A stretch of DNA of 64,000 bases from Amycolatopsis anabasis (lineage in GTDB: Bacteria; Actinomycetota; Actinomycetes; Mycobacteriales; Pseudonocardiaceae): NCBI RefSeq assembly GCF_009765355.1, contig NZ_VTHK01000009.1, forward strand, positions 186,001 to 250,000. The letters run 5' to 3'. Shown here in pieces: positions 15,303-23,073 of this stretch. Under the pieces are notes generated by a model. The model saw only the letters and a list, made by a program, of their open reading frames with translations, did not search any database and was not told the DNA's origin. How positions within the stretch are numbered: position 1 is the stretch's first letter; each line of letters starts with the position of its first letter. Position numbers and translations under genes: made by a program.

Positions 15303-15339
15303 GCACCCCCGGCATTGCCTTACCGAGAGCTACGCGTGC
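15303..15339 (-). promoter_or_regulatory. AGGCAA-loop RNA leader, copy C
   Basis: Inner stem CGGTA/TGCCG (15310-15314 and 15321-15325, one G-U pair in RNA) closes the same AGGCAA loop. Outer stem GCAC/GTGC (15303-15306 with 15336-15339). It ends 20 bases before the ATG at 15283. The inner stem keeps pairing despite base changes relative to copies A and B. Confidence 0.6.
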
Positions 15340-15385
15340 TTTCCATTGTCAAGCCTGTCCGGCCCAGCAATGAACCAACATCTAA

Positions 15386-15414
15386 ATAGTGTCACAGCAC
15401 GTGATACTGATCAA
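15386..15414 (-). promoter_or_regulatory. promoter with inverted-repeat operator for the 15283 gene
   Basis: On the minus strand, -35 TTGATC (15409-15414), 17-base spacer, -10 CACTAT (15386-15391). The spacer holds arms AGTGTCAC (15388-15395) and GTGATACT (15401-15408) around AGCAC, matching the copy at 13812-13843. The surrounding 15340-15479 is unusually AT-rich for this window and otherwise without a gene. Confidence 0.6.
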
Positions 15415-15479
15415 CCATCTTAGGTCTTTTCACCCATATGGAATAATGGTCATTAAATCCTAGGTTCGTCGAGTTGAGA

Positions 15480-15881
15480 ATGAATTCACGCGCAAAACGC
15501 GCTTGCACGCGTCCGGGGTGCGGAAATGTGACACGCTCGGGCGGTCGGTGTCCCGAGTGCCGTTCCCGAGCCCGTTCGGCGTTTGGTAGTTCCGCACAGC
15601 GGGGCTATTCGGCTAGTCATCGTTCCCGCTTCCGGCCTGGCGTGCTCGCGCGTGACCCCATGTGCCGCTGCGATCTGGTCGACTGTCCCGACCATCCGGG
15701 CCACGGCTGTATTCGTCCGTCCACTGTGGCTGATCACTGGCCAGTCATTCGCCGAGATCTGGTGACCGCTGGCCTTGACCCGGATGACCCTGCCCATGGC
15801 CGTGGGTTGTGTGGTCCGTGTCATAGCCGGGTGACCGCCCGGACCCCGGCAACCCGGGGAGGCTGGAACCATCCACACTAG
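15480..15881 (+). CDS. HNH endonuclease
   Basis: 133 residues from ATG 15480. The N-terminus has two short Cys pairs ('CTRPGCGNV', then 'GGRCPECRSRAR'). The C-terminal half carries the HNH core: 'STVADHWPVI' supplies the first His (as DH), and 'HGRGLCGPCHSRVTA' the second Cys pair and the final catalytic His/Asn-like region. Phage HNH proteins next to terminase genes help cut concatemers at cohesive ends. Here the terminase genes start 2.5 kb downstream with the same orientation, so a packaging role fits. Confidence 0.8.
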   Translation: MNSRAKRACTRPGCGNVTRSGGRCPECRSRARSAFGSSAQRGYSASHRSRFRPGVLARDPMCRCDLVDCPDHPGHGCIRPSTVADHWPVIRRDLVTAGLDPDDPAHGRGLCGPCHSRVTARTPATRGGWNHPH

Positions 15882-16034
15882 TCATTCCACAGTGGACACA
15901 ACTGTGTCCGTGCCGCATGACGCCGGGCCGCCGGTCGGTCGCGGAGCTGGCCTGCCCCGCGCACCCAGGGGGGTGACCCCCTGCCGCACCGCCCGCGCAC
16001 AAGCCACTGAGGGCCGGAGAGGTGGTGCCAGGTT

Positions 16035-16268
16035 TTGCCGCACGCTTCCCCTACGTCCGATCCGATCACTCGCGCCGAGGTGCGCCGCGCCGAGCTGGCG
16101 GCCGAGCTGAAGCAGGCTGCCGAGCAGGCCGAGGGATGGCACGCCGAACGAAACCGGCTGGTCACAGAGCTGGTCGCCGCCGGGGCGTCCTACCGGGAGG
16201 CCGACGCGCCAGGGCGGCTCTCGGCGTCCGGGATCGGCCTGATCGTGCGCCGTGACCGGCAGCGCTGA
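16035..16268 (+). CDS. small coiled-coil/HTH protein, 77 aa
   Basis: Frame from TTG 16035 with a GGAGAGG site about ten bases upstream. The charged helix 'RAEVRRAELAAELKQAAEQA' is followed by 'LVTELVAAGASYREADAPG' and 'LSASGIGLIVRRDRQR', the layout of a small phage HTH protein. Competing frames in 15890-16110 have unlikely codon use. The start is uncertain. The stretch 15882-16034 has no supported gene. Confidence 0.5.
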   Translation: MPHASPTSDPITRAEVRRAELAAELKQAAEQAEGWHAERNRLVTELVAAGASYREADAPGRLSASGIGLIVRRDRQR

Positions 16269-16337
16269 CCGATCCGGCCCCGTTGACCGCGTGCACGTTC
16301 GTGCACTCAGTACACAGCCCACGTCCGGGGGTTCGTC

Positions 16338-17045
16338 ATGATCACGATTGACGGGGTGACGCCTTCCGGGCGGATCCTCGACGACCTGGCCGCCGAGGGG
16401 AAACCGGTTTTGCTCGGCTTCTCCCGGGGCAAGGACTCGCTGGCCGCGTGGCTGGCGCTGCGGGAACACGGCATCGAGGTCGTGCCGTATCACCTGTACT
16501 CGGTGCCGGGCCTGCGGTTCGTGGCCGACAGCCTGAAGATGTTCGAGGATTTCTTCGGCCAGCACATCTACGACCTGCCGCATCCGTCCCTGTATCGCTG
16601 GTTGATCAACTACGTGTTCTGCCCGCCCGAGCGGTGGCGGGTGATCGACGCCGCCGGGCTCACCGAGTTCACGCTCGAGGACGTCGCCGCGACCCTGCGC
16701 CTGGACCTCGGCCTACCGGAGGACGTTTGGAACGCCGACGGGGTACGCGCCACGGATAGCCCGCTGCGCCGGATGGCCATGTCCACCTACGGGCCGATCA
16801 AGGAGCACACGCGCAAGGTGTCGGTGGTGTGGGACTGGCAGGTCGCCGACGTGCGCGCGGCGATCAAACGGCACTCGGCGCCGCTGCCGATCGACTACGA
16901 GTGGTTCGGCCGCAGCTTCGACGGCCTGGACTACCGCTTTCTCGAACCGCTGCGCCGCAACGCGCCGGACGACTACGCCCAGCTCCTGAGCTGGTTTCCC
17001 CTCGCCGAGCTGGAGTTCCTGCGCCATGAGCAACTCACCCGATGA
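16338..17045 (+). CDS. PAPS-reductase/DndC-like PP-loop protein
   Basis: 235 residues. A PP-loop of the adenine nucleotide alpha-hydrolase superfamily is at residues 27-34 (GFSRGKDSLAAWLAL), with the substitution SRGKDS for the common SGGKDS. The following 'VVPYHLYSVPGLRFVADSLK' matches the strand-helix of PAPS reductases, but the C-terminal Cys motif of assimilatory reductases is absent. Family relatives in phages are proposed to take part in sulfur-based or other nucleotide modification; no partner modification gene is visible here. The end overlaps the next gene by 20 bases. Confidence 0.75.
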   Translation: MITIDGVTPSGRILDDLAAEGKPVLLGFSRGKDSLAAWLALREHGIEVVPYHLYSVPGLRFVADSLKMFEDFFGQHIYDLPHPSLYRWLINYVFCPPERWRVIDAAGLTEFTLEDVAATLRLDLGLPEDVWNADGVRATDSPLRRMAMSTYGPIKEHTRKVSVVWDWQVADVRAAIKRHSAPLPIDYEWFGRSFDGLDYRFLEPLRRNAPDDYAQLLSWFPLAELEFLRHEQLTR

Positions 17046-17442
17046 CCCGAACGCCGCGCTGCTGGCCCAGCTCCAGACCGTCTCGGCCGTGTCCGGCATG
17101 GTCTCCAACGACGACGTGCTGGCCATGCTCACCGCGGACCCGGACCCCGACCCGCTGGACGGCGTCGAGTACACCGGCGACGAGGAAGCCGACGGGCGGG
17201 CCGAGTTGGACGCGCTGCACCGCGGCTTCCGCGAGCGCCAGGCGCGCGAGGCCGAACGGATGGCGCTGGCCACCGAGACGGAGTTCTGGTTCGCGGTGTG
17301 CTTCAAGCACCAGGCCGACAAGGACGCCTTCCTGGCCGCCGCGAACCTCACGATGATCGGTGACAAGTACCTCGACGGCTACGCCGTCGCGAAGCTGCTC
17401 GGCGTCACGATGCCGGACCCCGACCAGCCGGAGAGGGGGTGA
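17026..17442 (+). CDS. acidic phage protein, 138 aa, coupled to the PP-loop gene
   Basis: ATG at 17026 lies inside the PP-loop gene, overlapping it by 20 bases. The protein is acidic, with a helical middle (ELDALHRGFRERQAREAERM) and a conserved-looking C-terminal domain ('EFWFAVCFKHQADKDAFLAA', then 'GDKYLDGYAVAKLLGV'). I do not recognise the family, but the tight overlap suggests it works with the PP-loop protein, perhaps as a subunit or substrate adaptor. Confidence 0.65.
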   Translation: MSNSPDDPNAALLAQLQTVSAVSGMVSNDDVLAMLTADPDPDPLDGVEYTGDEEADGRAELDALHRGFRERQAREAERMALATETEFWFAVCFKHQADKDAFLAAANLTMIGDKYLDGYAVAKLLGVTMPDPDQPERG

Positions 17443-17448
17443 TTCTGA

Positions 17449-17577
17449 ATGCCTCCTCGCAAGCGCCAGCAGGTCGCCGCCGCGAAGAACCGGGGCAAGG
17501 CCCGGAAGAAGGCCACCACCGCGCCCAAGGCCGCGTCCAAGGGCAGGTCGAGCTCGTCCTCGTCCCCGACGTCCTAG
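17449..17577 (+). CDS. basic micropeptide, 42 aa
   Basis: ATG at 17449, seven bases after the previous stop with GAGAGGGGG upstream. The product is strongly basic and ends in a serine run (starts MPPRKRQQVAAAKNRG), like small nucleic-acid-binding phage proteins. Too short for a family call, but spacing and ribosome site support translation. Confidence 0.5.
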   Translation: MPPRKRQQVAAAKNRGKARKKATTAPKAASKGRSSSSSSPTS

Positions 17578-17664
17578 CTTGATTCGTCGGCGGGCGCGCA
17601 GCCAGGCATAGCTCCACCAGCCGCTCGCCCCGATCGATGGGGTCTATGAGGGATCTATCATGAG

Positions 17665-17692
17665 CCCTTACACGCGTATACACGTGTAAGGG
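17665..17692. repeat. 28-bp near-perfect palindrome
   Basis: Arms CCCTTACACG (17665-17674) and CGTGTAAGGG (17683-17692) are perfect complements; the central eight bases (CGTATACA) pair except at one position. It sits in an intergenic region after the rightward genes. It resembles a dimeric regulator or partition-type binding site rather than a terminator, as no T-run follows. Confidence 0.55.
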
Positions 17693-17742
17693 GTACGCTC
17701 TGCTTGCTGGTTTGCTGCTTTGCTGTCATGCCAGTAAAGGGA

Positions 17743-17774
17743 CGGGCCGGGCACCCTCACAGATGCCCGGCCCG
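17743..17774. terminator. hairpin terminator near the leftward small gene
   Basis: An 11-bp stem CGGGCCGGGCA / TGCCCGGCCCG (17743-17753 with 17764-17774) with a 10-base loop. It begins 6 bases past the stop of the leftward gene ending at 17780 and could also stop rightward transcription. Confidence 0.6.
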
Positions 17775-17779
17775 CGTGC

Positions 17780-17971
17780 CTACTGACCCCGGAGCTTTAG
17801 GACCTCGTGGGTCAGGGCCACCAACTGAGTACTCAGTTGGATAAAAAGGTTGGCGACGTGGCCCCAGTCGGGCCGGTGAACCCGGCCGGGGTCACGTCCT
17901 GACTCATCGCGACCGTCATCTCGCCGCGACTCGTCTTTGCTGTCGCCTTCCTCATCGCATTGACTGCTCAA
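17780..17971 (-). CDS. hypothetical small protein, 63 aa
   Basis: TTG start at 17971, preceded by GTAGGAGA at good spacing. The first half is hydrophilic and acidic/basic (GDSKDESRRDDGRDESG); the second half is an amphipathic helix (HVANLFIQLSTQLVALTHEV). A terminator follows immediately. A leftward gene between rightward blocks could be a lysogenically expressed accessory gene. The evidence is spacing only. Confidence 0.4.
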   Translation of the reverse strand: MSSQCDEEGDSKDESRRDDGRDESGRDPGRVHRPDWGHVANLFIQLSTQLVALTHEVLKLRGQ

Positions 17972-18342
17972 CTGCGTCTCCTACCGGCTGACCTTAGAGA
18001 TCGGGCGCCGGTCTTCCCGACCTCCCCGATCGGGAAGCGGAAAGAGTCGCTGAAGCAATCACTGCGGTCGCTGACTCTAGCGAACCGCGTTGCCCGGCAA
18101 GCCACCTGTGGGCACTGAAGCGATCGAAAAAGCCGCTCCTGATCAATCGAGAAGTGGTCCGTTAAGCCCTTCAACTACCCGTTAACGTGGTAGTAGCGTG
18201 CACTCAGAGCCCCTAAGTGTGCTTTCAAAGCACTGAACCGTCATTCAGAGCGCCGAAGTGTGCTCCGAATCGGCCCAAATGCATGCGCGCCAGGCATGCC
18301 CGGGAAATATCACGGTTCGGTCACAATCACCCAGGGGTTGCG
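17972..18342. other. 371-base intergenic stretch before the terminase genes
   Basis: No convincing gene. A 68-residue leftward frame (17968-18174) exists but has a TTG start and no ribosome site. The stretch contains the direct repeats described separately and is the natural place for a packaging start site. Confidence 0.4.
18203..18267. repeat. direct repeat pair upstream of terminase small subunit
   Basis: Two copies of about 20 bases, TCAGAGCCCCTAAGTGTGCT (from 18204) and TCAGAGCGCCGAAGTGTGCT (from 18245), differ at only two positions and start 41 bases apart, with a short inverted repeat (TGCTTTcAAAGCA, 18220-18232) inside the spacer. Repeats in this position often bind the small terminase subunit at cos or pac. 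Role inferred. Confidence 0.45.
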
Positions 18343-18804
18343 ATGGGCAAACGAGGCCCTGCGGGCAAACCGACTTCACTGCGAATCCTGCACGGGGACA
18401 GGAAGGACCGGATCAACTCGGCCGAACCACAGCCCCCGTCCGCCGAGGTCACCGCGCCGGACTGGCTTTCGGAGAAGGCTCGCGGGATCTGGGACCGGCT
18501 CGCGCCGAGCATGGTCACGCGCAAGGTGCTGACCGCGTGGGACGTGGACGCATTCGGCGTGCTGTGTGAGGCGCTGGCCCGGTACGTCACTGCGACCACG
18601 CTCGTGAACGGGTCTGCGCTGCTGGTGCCGGGCGGCGGGGGCTTGGTGCCGAATCCGGCTTTGAAGGTGCAGGCCGACGCCGAGCGGGTGTTTCTGACCT
18701 ATGCGGCGCGGTTCGGGCTCACACCGTCGGACCGGCAGTCGATCAAGACCGAGGTGAGTGCCGATGGCGACACCTCGGGCGGAGCGGGCCGCCTCCTCTC
18801 CTGA
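18343..18804 (+). CDS. terS: terminase small subunit (P27 family)
   Basis: 153 residues from ATG 18343 (MGKRGPAGKPTSLRILHGDR); the frame upstream is less plausible because this N-terminus is the conserved family start. 'GPAGKPTSLRILHGDRKDR' and 'PDWLSEKARGIWDRLAPSM' are typical of P27-type small subunits, and 'RFGLTPSDRQSIKTE' near the end is the usual C-terminal block. It recognises the packaging site and recruits the large subunit. It overlaps the large-subunit gene by about 40 bases. Confidence 0.88.
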   Translation: MGKRGPAGKPTSLRILHGDRKDRINSAEPQPPSAEVTAPDWLSEKARGIWDRLAPSMVTRKVLTAWDVDAFGVLCEALARYVTATTLVNGSALLVPGGGGLVPNPALKVQADAERVFLTYAARFGLTPSDRQSIKTEVSADGDTSGGAGRLLS

Positions 18805-20488
18805 ACCTCGCGCCCGCAAGCCCAAGGACGGGCGGCCGCCGCTGCCGGTGTGCGGGTGGAGCTTCGACGGGCGGTCCTGCCGGGAACGCGGCGACCACTT
18901 CTGCACACCTCGCGCCGGTCATGCGCAGGCGTTCGCCGAAGAGATCTGCGTGCACACCAAGGACCGGTGGGCGCGGCAGCCGTTCATCCTGGCCGATTGG
19001 CAGCGGGAGGAGATCGTGCGTCCGCTGTTCGGTGAGGTGCGCTGGGATGCCGAGGCCGAGTGTTACGCCCGCCGGTACCGCTCGGGCTGGATCGAGATTG
19101 CCCGCAAGAACGGCAAATCTGAGCTGTTGGCGTTCGTGGCGCTGTACATGCTGGTCGCGGACGGCACCGAGTCCGCCGAGGTGTACGGGTGCGCGCGGGA
19201 CAAGGACCAGGCCCGGCTGGTGTTCAACGTCGCGGCCCGCATGGTGGCGCTGTCGCCGGTGCTGGCGAAGCGGCTTCGGGTGATCGAGCACGCGGCCCGG
19301 ATCGTCGACGAGCGCACGAACTCGGTCTATCAGGTGGTCGCGGCCGACGCGCTGGGCAACCTCGGGTCGAACCCGTCGTGCGTGATCTTCGACGAGGTGC
19401 TGACCCAGCCGAACGGGGATCTGTGGTCGGCGCTGCGGACCGGCATGGGTACCCGGCTGCAACCGCTGTTGCTGGCGGCGACCACAGCGGGCAATGACCC
19501 GGCCAGCTTCGCCAAGAGCGAGCACGACGAGTGCGTCAAGATCGCCGACGATCCGGCGCGGGCGCCGCACCGGTTCGTGTTCCTGCGCAACCTCCCGGCA
19601 GATGCGGACCCGTGGGACGAGGCGAACTGGTACTACTCCAACCCCGCGCTCGGGGACTTCCTGTCGCTCGCGGCGCTGCGGGAGGAAGCGCTGGAGGCCC
19701 GCAACGACCCGGCGCGGGAGAACGCGTTCCGCCAGTTCCGGCTCAACCAATGGGTGTCCCAGTCCACGCGGTGGATGCCGATGCACCTGTACGAGCTGTG
19801 CACCGGCACGGAGTTCACCGACCCGGCCGAACTGCGCGCGCGGCTGGCTGGCCGGCCAGCGTGGGGCGGGCTCGACCTCGCCTCCAAACTCGACCTCACC
19901 GCCTGGTGCCTCGTCGTACCGGACGGGATCGACGGGCACTCGAGCGCGTTGTGGCGGTTCTGGTTGCCCGAGGCCGCCGTGGTCTTCCTGGATGAGCACA
20001 CCGACCGCCGCGTCTCGCGCTGGGTCGAGCAGGGCTGGATCACCACCACGCCCGGAGAGGTCATCGACTACGAGGTGATCGAGGCCGACATCACCGCGGA
20101 CTGCGCCGCGCTGCGGGTGGCGGACATCAACTACGACGAATGGTCCGGCGAACCCGTCCGGCAACGCCTCGAACGCCTCACCCGCGTGGACATGTACCCG
20201 GTCCCGCAGACCTTCCGGGGCATGACCCACGGCATGACCGAGCTGATGACCTTGACCCGCTCACGGTCCTGGTCGCACCACGGCAACCCGGTCGCCGCGT
20301 TCTGCTTCGACAACGTCGAGGTACGCCACCCGCCCGGCGAACCCGATCTGATCCGCCCGGACAAGCCCCAGCGCGGCAAGACCGGCAAACGCATCGACGC
20401 CGTGCCCACCGCCGCGATGGCCGTGTCCGGCTGGCGGCTGCGCGGCCAGAAGCCGAAGAAATCAGGACGCATGGTCGTCATGGGCTAA
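18764..20488 (+). CDS. terL: terminase large subunit
   Basis: 574 residues. ATPase Walker A-like site 'ARKNGKSE' at ~113-120, Walker B 'CVIFDE' at ~206-211, and the coupling motif region 'LAATTAGND' (~235-243). The nuclease domain begins near 'GLDLASKLDLTAWCLV' (first Asp ligand) and continues to the C-terminus. ATG 18764 was preferred to GTG 18758 for spacing to GAGGTGAG. It drives DNA packaging and cuts the concatemer. Complete and in the usual size range. Confidence 0.92.
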   Translation: MATPRAERAASSPEPRARKPKDGRPPLPVCGWSFDGRSCRERGDHFCTPRAGHAQAFAEEICVHTKDRWARQPFILADWQREEIVRPLFGEVRWDAEAECYARRYRSGWIEIARKNGKSELLAFVALYMLVADGTESAEVYGCARDKDQARLVFNVAARMVALSPVLAKRLRVIEHAARIVDERTNSVYQVVAADALGNLGSNPSCVIFDEVLTQPNGDLWSALRTGMGTRLQPLLLAATTAGNDPASFAKSEHDECVKIADDPARAPHRFVFLRNLPADADPWDEANWYYSNPALGDFLSLAALREEALEARNDPARENAFRQFRLNQWVSQSTRWMPMHLYELCTGTEFTDPAELRARLAGRPAWGGLDLASKLDLTAWCLVVPDGIDGHSSALWRFWLPEAAVVFLDEHTDRRVSRWVEQGWITTTPGEVIDYEVIEADITADCAALRVADINYDEWSGEPVRQRLERLTRVDMYPVPQTFRGMTHGMTELMTLTRSRSWSHHGNPVAAFCFDNVEVRHPPGEPDLIRPDKPQRGKTGKRIDAVPTAAMAVSGWRLRGQKPKKSGRMVVMG

Positions 20489-20511
20489 CACGCGCCAAGG
20501 GGGTGACGCGC

Positions 20512-22077
20512 GTGCTCCTGGTCGACGAGCTGACCCCCGAGCAGTGGGTGACGCGGCTTTCGCGGCTGCACAACGCGCAGCTTCCCGAGCTGGAACTGCT
20601 CGATTCCTACTACGAGGGCGAACAATCGCTCTCCTACATGCACCCGGAGTTGCTGCGGCGGCTGGATCAGCGGGTACGCCAGGTCGTGATCAACTGGCCC
20701 CAACTCGTCGTCGACGCCCTGGACGAGCGCCTAGACGTGACCGGATTCCGCCTCGGCGGCGAAGAGGCGGCCGACCGGGACCTGTGGGAGATCTGGAAAG
20801 CCAACCGGCTCGGCCTGCACTCTGAACAGGCGCACGTGGACGCGCTGGCGCTGGGCCGGTCGTTCGCGATCGTGGGCACCAACGAGACACAGCCGCGCCT
20901 GCCCCTGGTCACCGTCGAATCGCCGTTCGATGTCCACGTGGACCTCGACCCGCGCACGCGGGAGGTCCGGGTCGCGCTGAAACGCCAGTTCGCCGAAGAC
21001 GGGGACGGGGACCTGCTGGAGGCTTACGCCACGCTGTACCTGCCCAACGAGACCATCTGGTACAGCTCGGACTCCGGTGGCGCGGTCTGGGAGGAAACCA
21101 ACCGGGACGAGCACGGCATGGGCGCGGTGCCGGTGGTGCCGCTGGTGAACCGGCCGCGCACCCGCAGGCGTCGGCACACGATGCCGCGCTACTCGGCTAC
21201 CCGGCTGGGGCGCTCGGAGTTGGCCAGTGTGCTCCCGCTGTCGGATGCCGCGTGCAAGATCGCCACCGACATGATGGTGTCCGCGGAGTTCCACGCGATG
21301 CCGCGCCGGTACGCGCTCGGGTTCGACAAGGACGATTTCGTCGACAGCAAGGGAAACGCGCTCACCCCGTGGGAGGCCGTCGCCGGTGTCCTGTGGGCTA
21401 GCTCGAAAAGCCCGAAGGACGACGGCGTTTCGGTCGGGCAGTTCCCCGAGGCCGACCTGTCCAACTTCCACAACACGCTCAACGCCCTGGCCCGCCTGGT
21501 CGCCTCGCTGTCGGGGCTGCCGCCGCACTTCCTCGGCTACGCCACCGAAAACCCCGCCAGCGCGGAAGGCATCCGGTCGGCGGAGTCGCGGCACATCAAG
21601 CGGGCCGAGCGGCGCCAGCGCTCGTTCGGGGACGGTTGGGATCGGGTGGCGCAGCGCATCCTGCACGTGCGCGACGGCAAGGTCCCGGATGAGGCGCTGC
21701 GGGTGGAAACCCAGTGGGTCGACCCGGCCACGCCGACCTTCGCGGCCCAGGCCGATGGGGTGGTCAAGCTCTACAGCGCGGACAAGCTGCTGCCCCGCCG
21801 CTCCGCCCGGCGTGCACTCGGGTACTCCGACGCGCAGATCCGCGACATGGAAGCCGAAGACCGCGAGGCATACAGCAGGGTCGCGGGCGGCGACCTCGCG
21901 GCGGAGTTCGGTCCGAAGCCGGACACCGAGCTGCCCGCCGCACCGGCTGAAGGCGTGGACGAGGACCAGGCCGTGACCGGTCTGCAGGAACGTCCGAGCG
22001 TGCTCGCCGGATCCCGGCTGCGCCCGGCGCGGGCGATCGAGTTCCGCGCCCCCGCCTACACCACCACCGCGCGGTGA
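20512..22077 (+). CDS. portal protein (SPP1 gp6-like)
   Basis: 521 residues from GTG 20512 (an in-frame GTG at 20503 sits inside the AAGGGGG ribosome site). Typical portal features are 'LLDSYYEGEQSLSYMHPEL' at the N-terminus, 'PRLPLVTVESPFDVHVDLDP' in the wing, and 'LSGLPPHFLGYATENPASAE' followed by 'IKRAERRQRSFGDGWDRVA' for the long crown/stem helices. It forms the dodecameric ring through which DNA enters the capsid. The stop overlaps the next GTG. Confidence 0.9.
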   Translation: MLLVDELTPEQWVTRLSRLHNAQLPELELLDSYYEGEQSLSYMHPELLRRLDQRVRQVVINWPQLVVDALDERLDVTGFRLGGEEAADRDLWEIWKANRLGLHSEQAHVDALALGRSFAIVGTNETQPRLPLVTVESPFDVHVDLDPRTREVRVALKRQFAEDGDGDLLEAYATLYLPNETIWYSSDSGGAVWEETNRDEHGMGAVPVVPLVNRPRTRRRRHTMPRYSATRLGRSELASVLPLSDAACKIATDMMVSAEFHAMPRRYALGFDKDDFVDSKGNALTPWEAVAGVLWASSKSPKDDGVSVGQFPEADLSNFHNTLNALARLVASLSGLPPHFLGYATENPASAEGIRSAESRHIKRAERRQRSFGDGWDRVAQRILHVRDGKVPDEALRVETQWVDPATPTFAAQADGVVKLYSADKLLPRRSARRALGYSDAQIRDMEAEDREAYSRVAGGDLAAEFGPKPDTELPAAPAEGVDEDQAVTGLQERPSVLAGSRLRPARAIEFRAPAYTTTAR

Positions 22078-23033
22078 ACGGCACCACGGCGGCCGATCGG
22101 GAGTACTACCGCGCCCAGCAGCGCATCGTCCGGCAGGCGGCGAACCAGGTCCAACGGGCCTGGACCGAGCTGGACACCGAGACGTGGCCCGAGCTGCGGC
22201 CCGAGTTGGTGGCCGCCATCACCGAGGGCCAGGCCGACGCCGCCGCGCTGGCCCCGCGCTACATCGCCGCCACCCTCGCCGCCGCCGGGGCGGTCTCCAA
22301 CCCGCTCGGCGAGCTGGTGGCCCGCGGCTTCGCCGGTCGCGCCGCCAACGGGCTGTCGCTGGCCCGCCTGGTCGACTTCGCGTTCAGCCTCTACCGGCGG
22401 GCGATCGGGCTCGGGATGCCGCCGAGCGAGGCACGCGCGGCGGGGCTGGCGCGGGCGCTGCTCTACACCTCCACCGAAGTGGCCGACGCCGGGCGCCTGG
22501 CCGTTCAGGTCGGCTCGGTCCTGGAACCGGAGATCGCCGGGCACGAACGGATCGTGCACCTGCCCGCCTGCGGGCGCTGCACCCAGCTCGCCGGACGGCT
22601 CTACCGCAACTCCACCGGATTCCTGCGCCACCCTCGGTGCGACTGCTCGATGAAACCGGTCACCCGCGAGCAGTGGCGCACCCAGCGCCCCGGCAACAAC
22701 CCCCGCGCCCTGTTCACCGCGATGACACCCGAACAGCAAGAAAAGGCGTTCGGCAAGGGCGGAGCCGCAGCCATCCGCGCCGGAGCCGACCTGTCCCGCG
22801 TGGTCAACGCCCGCCGCAAAGGGGCCGTATACGTCGCAGGTGGGCACGAATACACCCGCGAGGCGATCACCAGCCGAGGGGTGGGCCGCCAACTCGGCGA
22901 CCTAAAGAAACGGCCTGGACGCCGCTACCGCACATCCGGCGTCGCCCGGCCGACTCCAGCTCAACTCGTCAACAGCACTCGCGACGAACCCGAGCTTACC
23001 GAACAGCTGCGCCGTTTCGGCTACCTGCACTAG
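22074..23033 (+). CDS. minor capsid/head morphogenesis protein
   Basis: 319 residues, GTG overlapping the portal stop (GTGA). The Cys/His block 'HLPACGRCTQLAGRLYRN' and 'HPRCDCSMKPV' (~165-195) is characteristic of actinophage capsid maturation proteins of the VG15/Mu-F type. The long helices before it and the basic C-terminus (RRKGAVYVAGGHEYTREAIT) fit as well. It probably sits near the portal. A short CACG/CGTG hairpin with a run of seven T's (23074-23091) follows it. Confidence 0.78.
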   Translation: MNGTTAADREYYRAQQRIVRQAANQVQRAWTELDTETWPELRPELVAAITEGQADAAALAPRYIAATLAAAGAVSNPLGELVARGFAGRAANGLSLARLVDFAFSLYRRAIGLGMPPSEARAAGLARALLYTSTEVADAGRLAVQVGSVLEPEIAGHERIVHLPACGRCTQLAGRLYRNSTGFLRHPRCDCSMKPVTREQWRTQRPGNNPRALFTAMTPEQQEKAFGKGGAAAIRAGADLSRVVNARRKGAVYVAGGHEYTREAITSRGVGRQLGDLKKRPGRRYRTSGVARPTPAQLVNSTRDEPELTEQLRRFGYLH

Positions 23034-23073
23034 GTCCGTACTAGGTCGCATCGATCGATGCCGAAACTTAACC

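Noticed and set aside
17968..18174. 68-residue leftward frame
   Set aside because: TTG start without ribosome site and low protein-like character, although it would overlap the next small gene.
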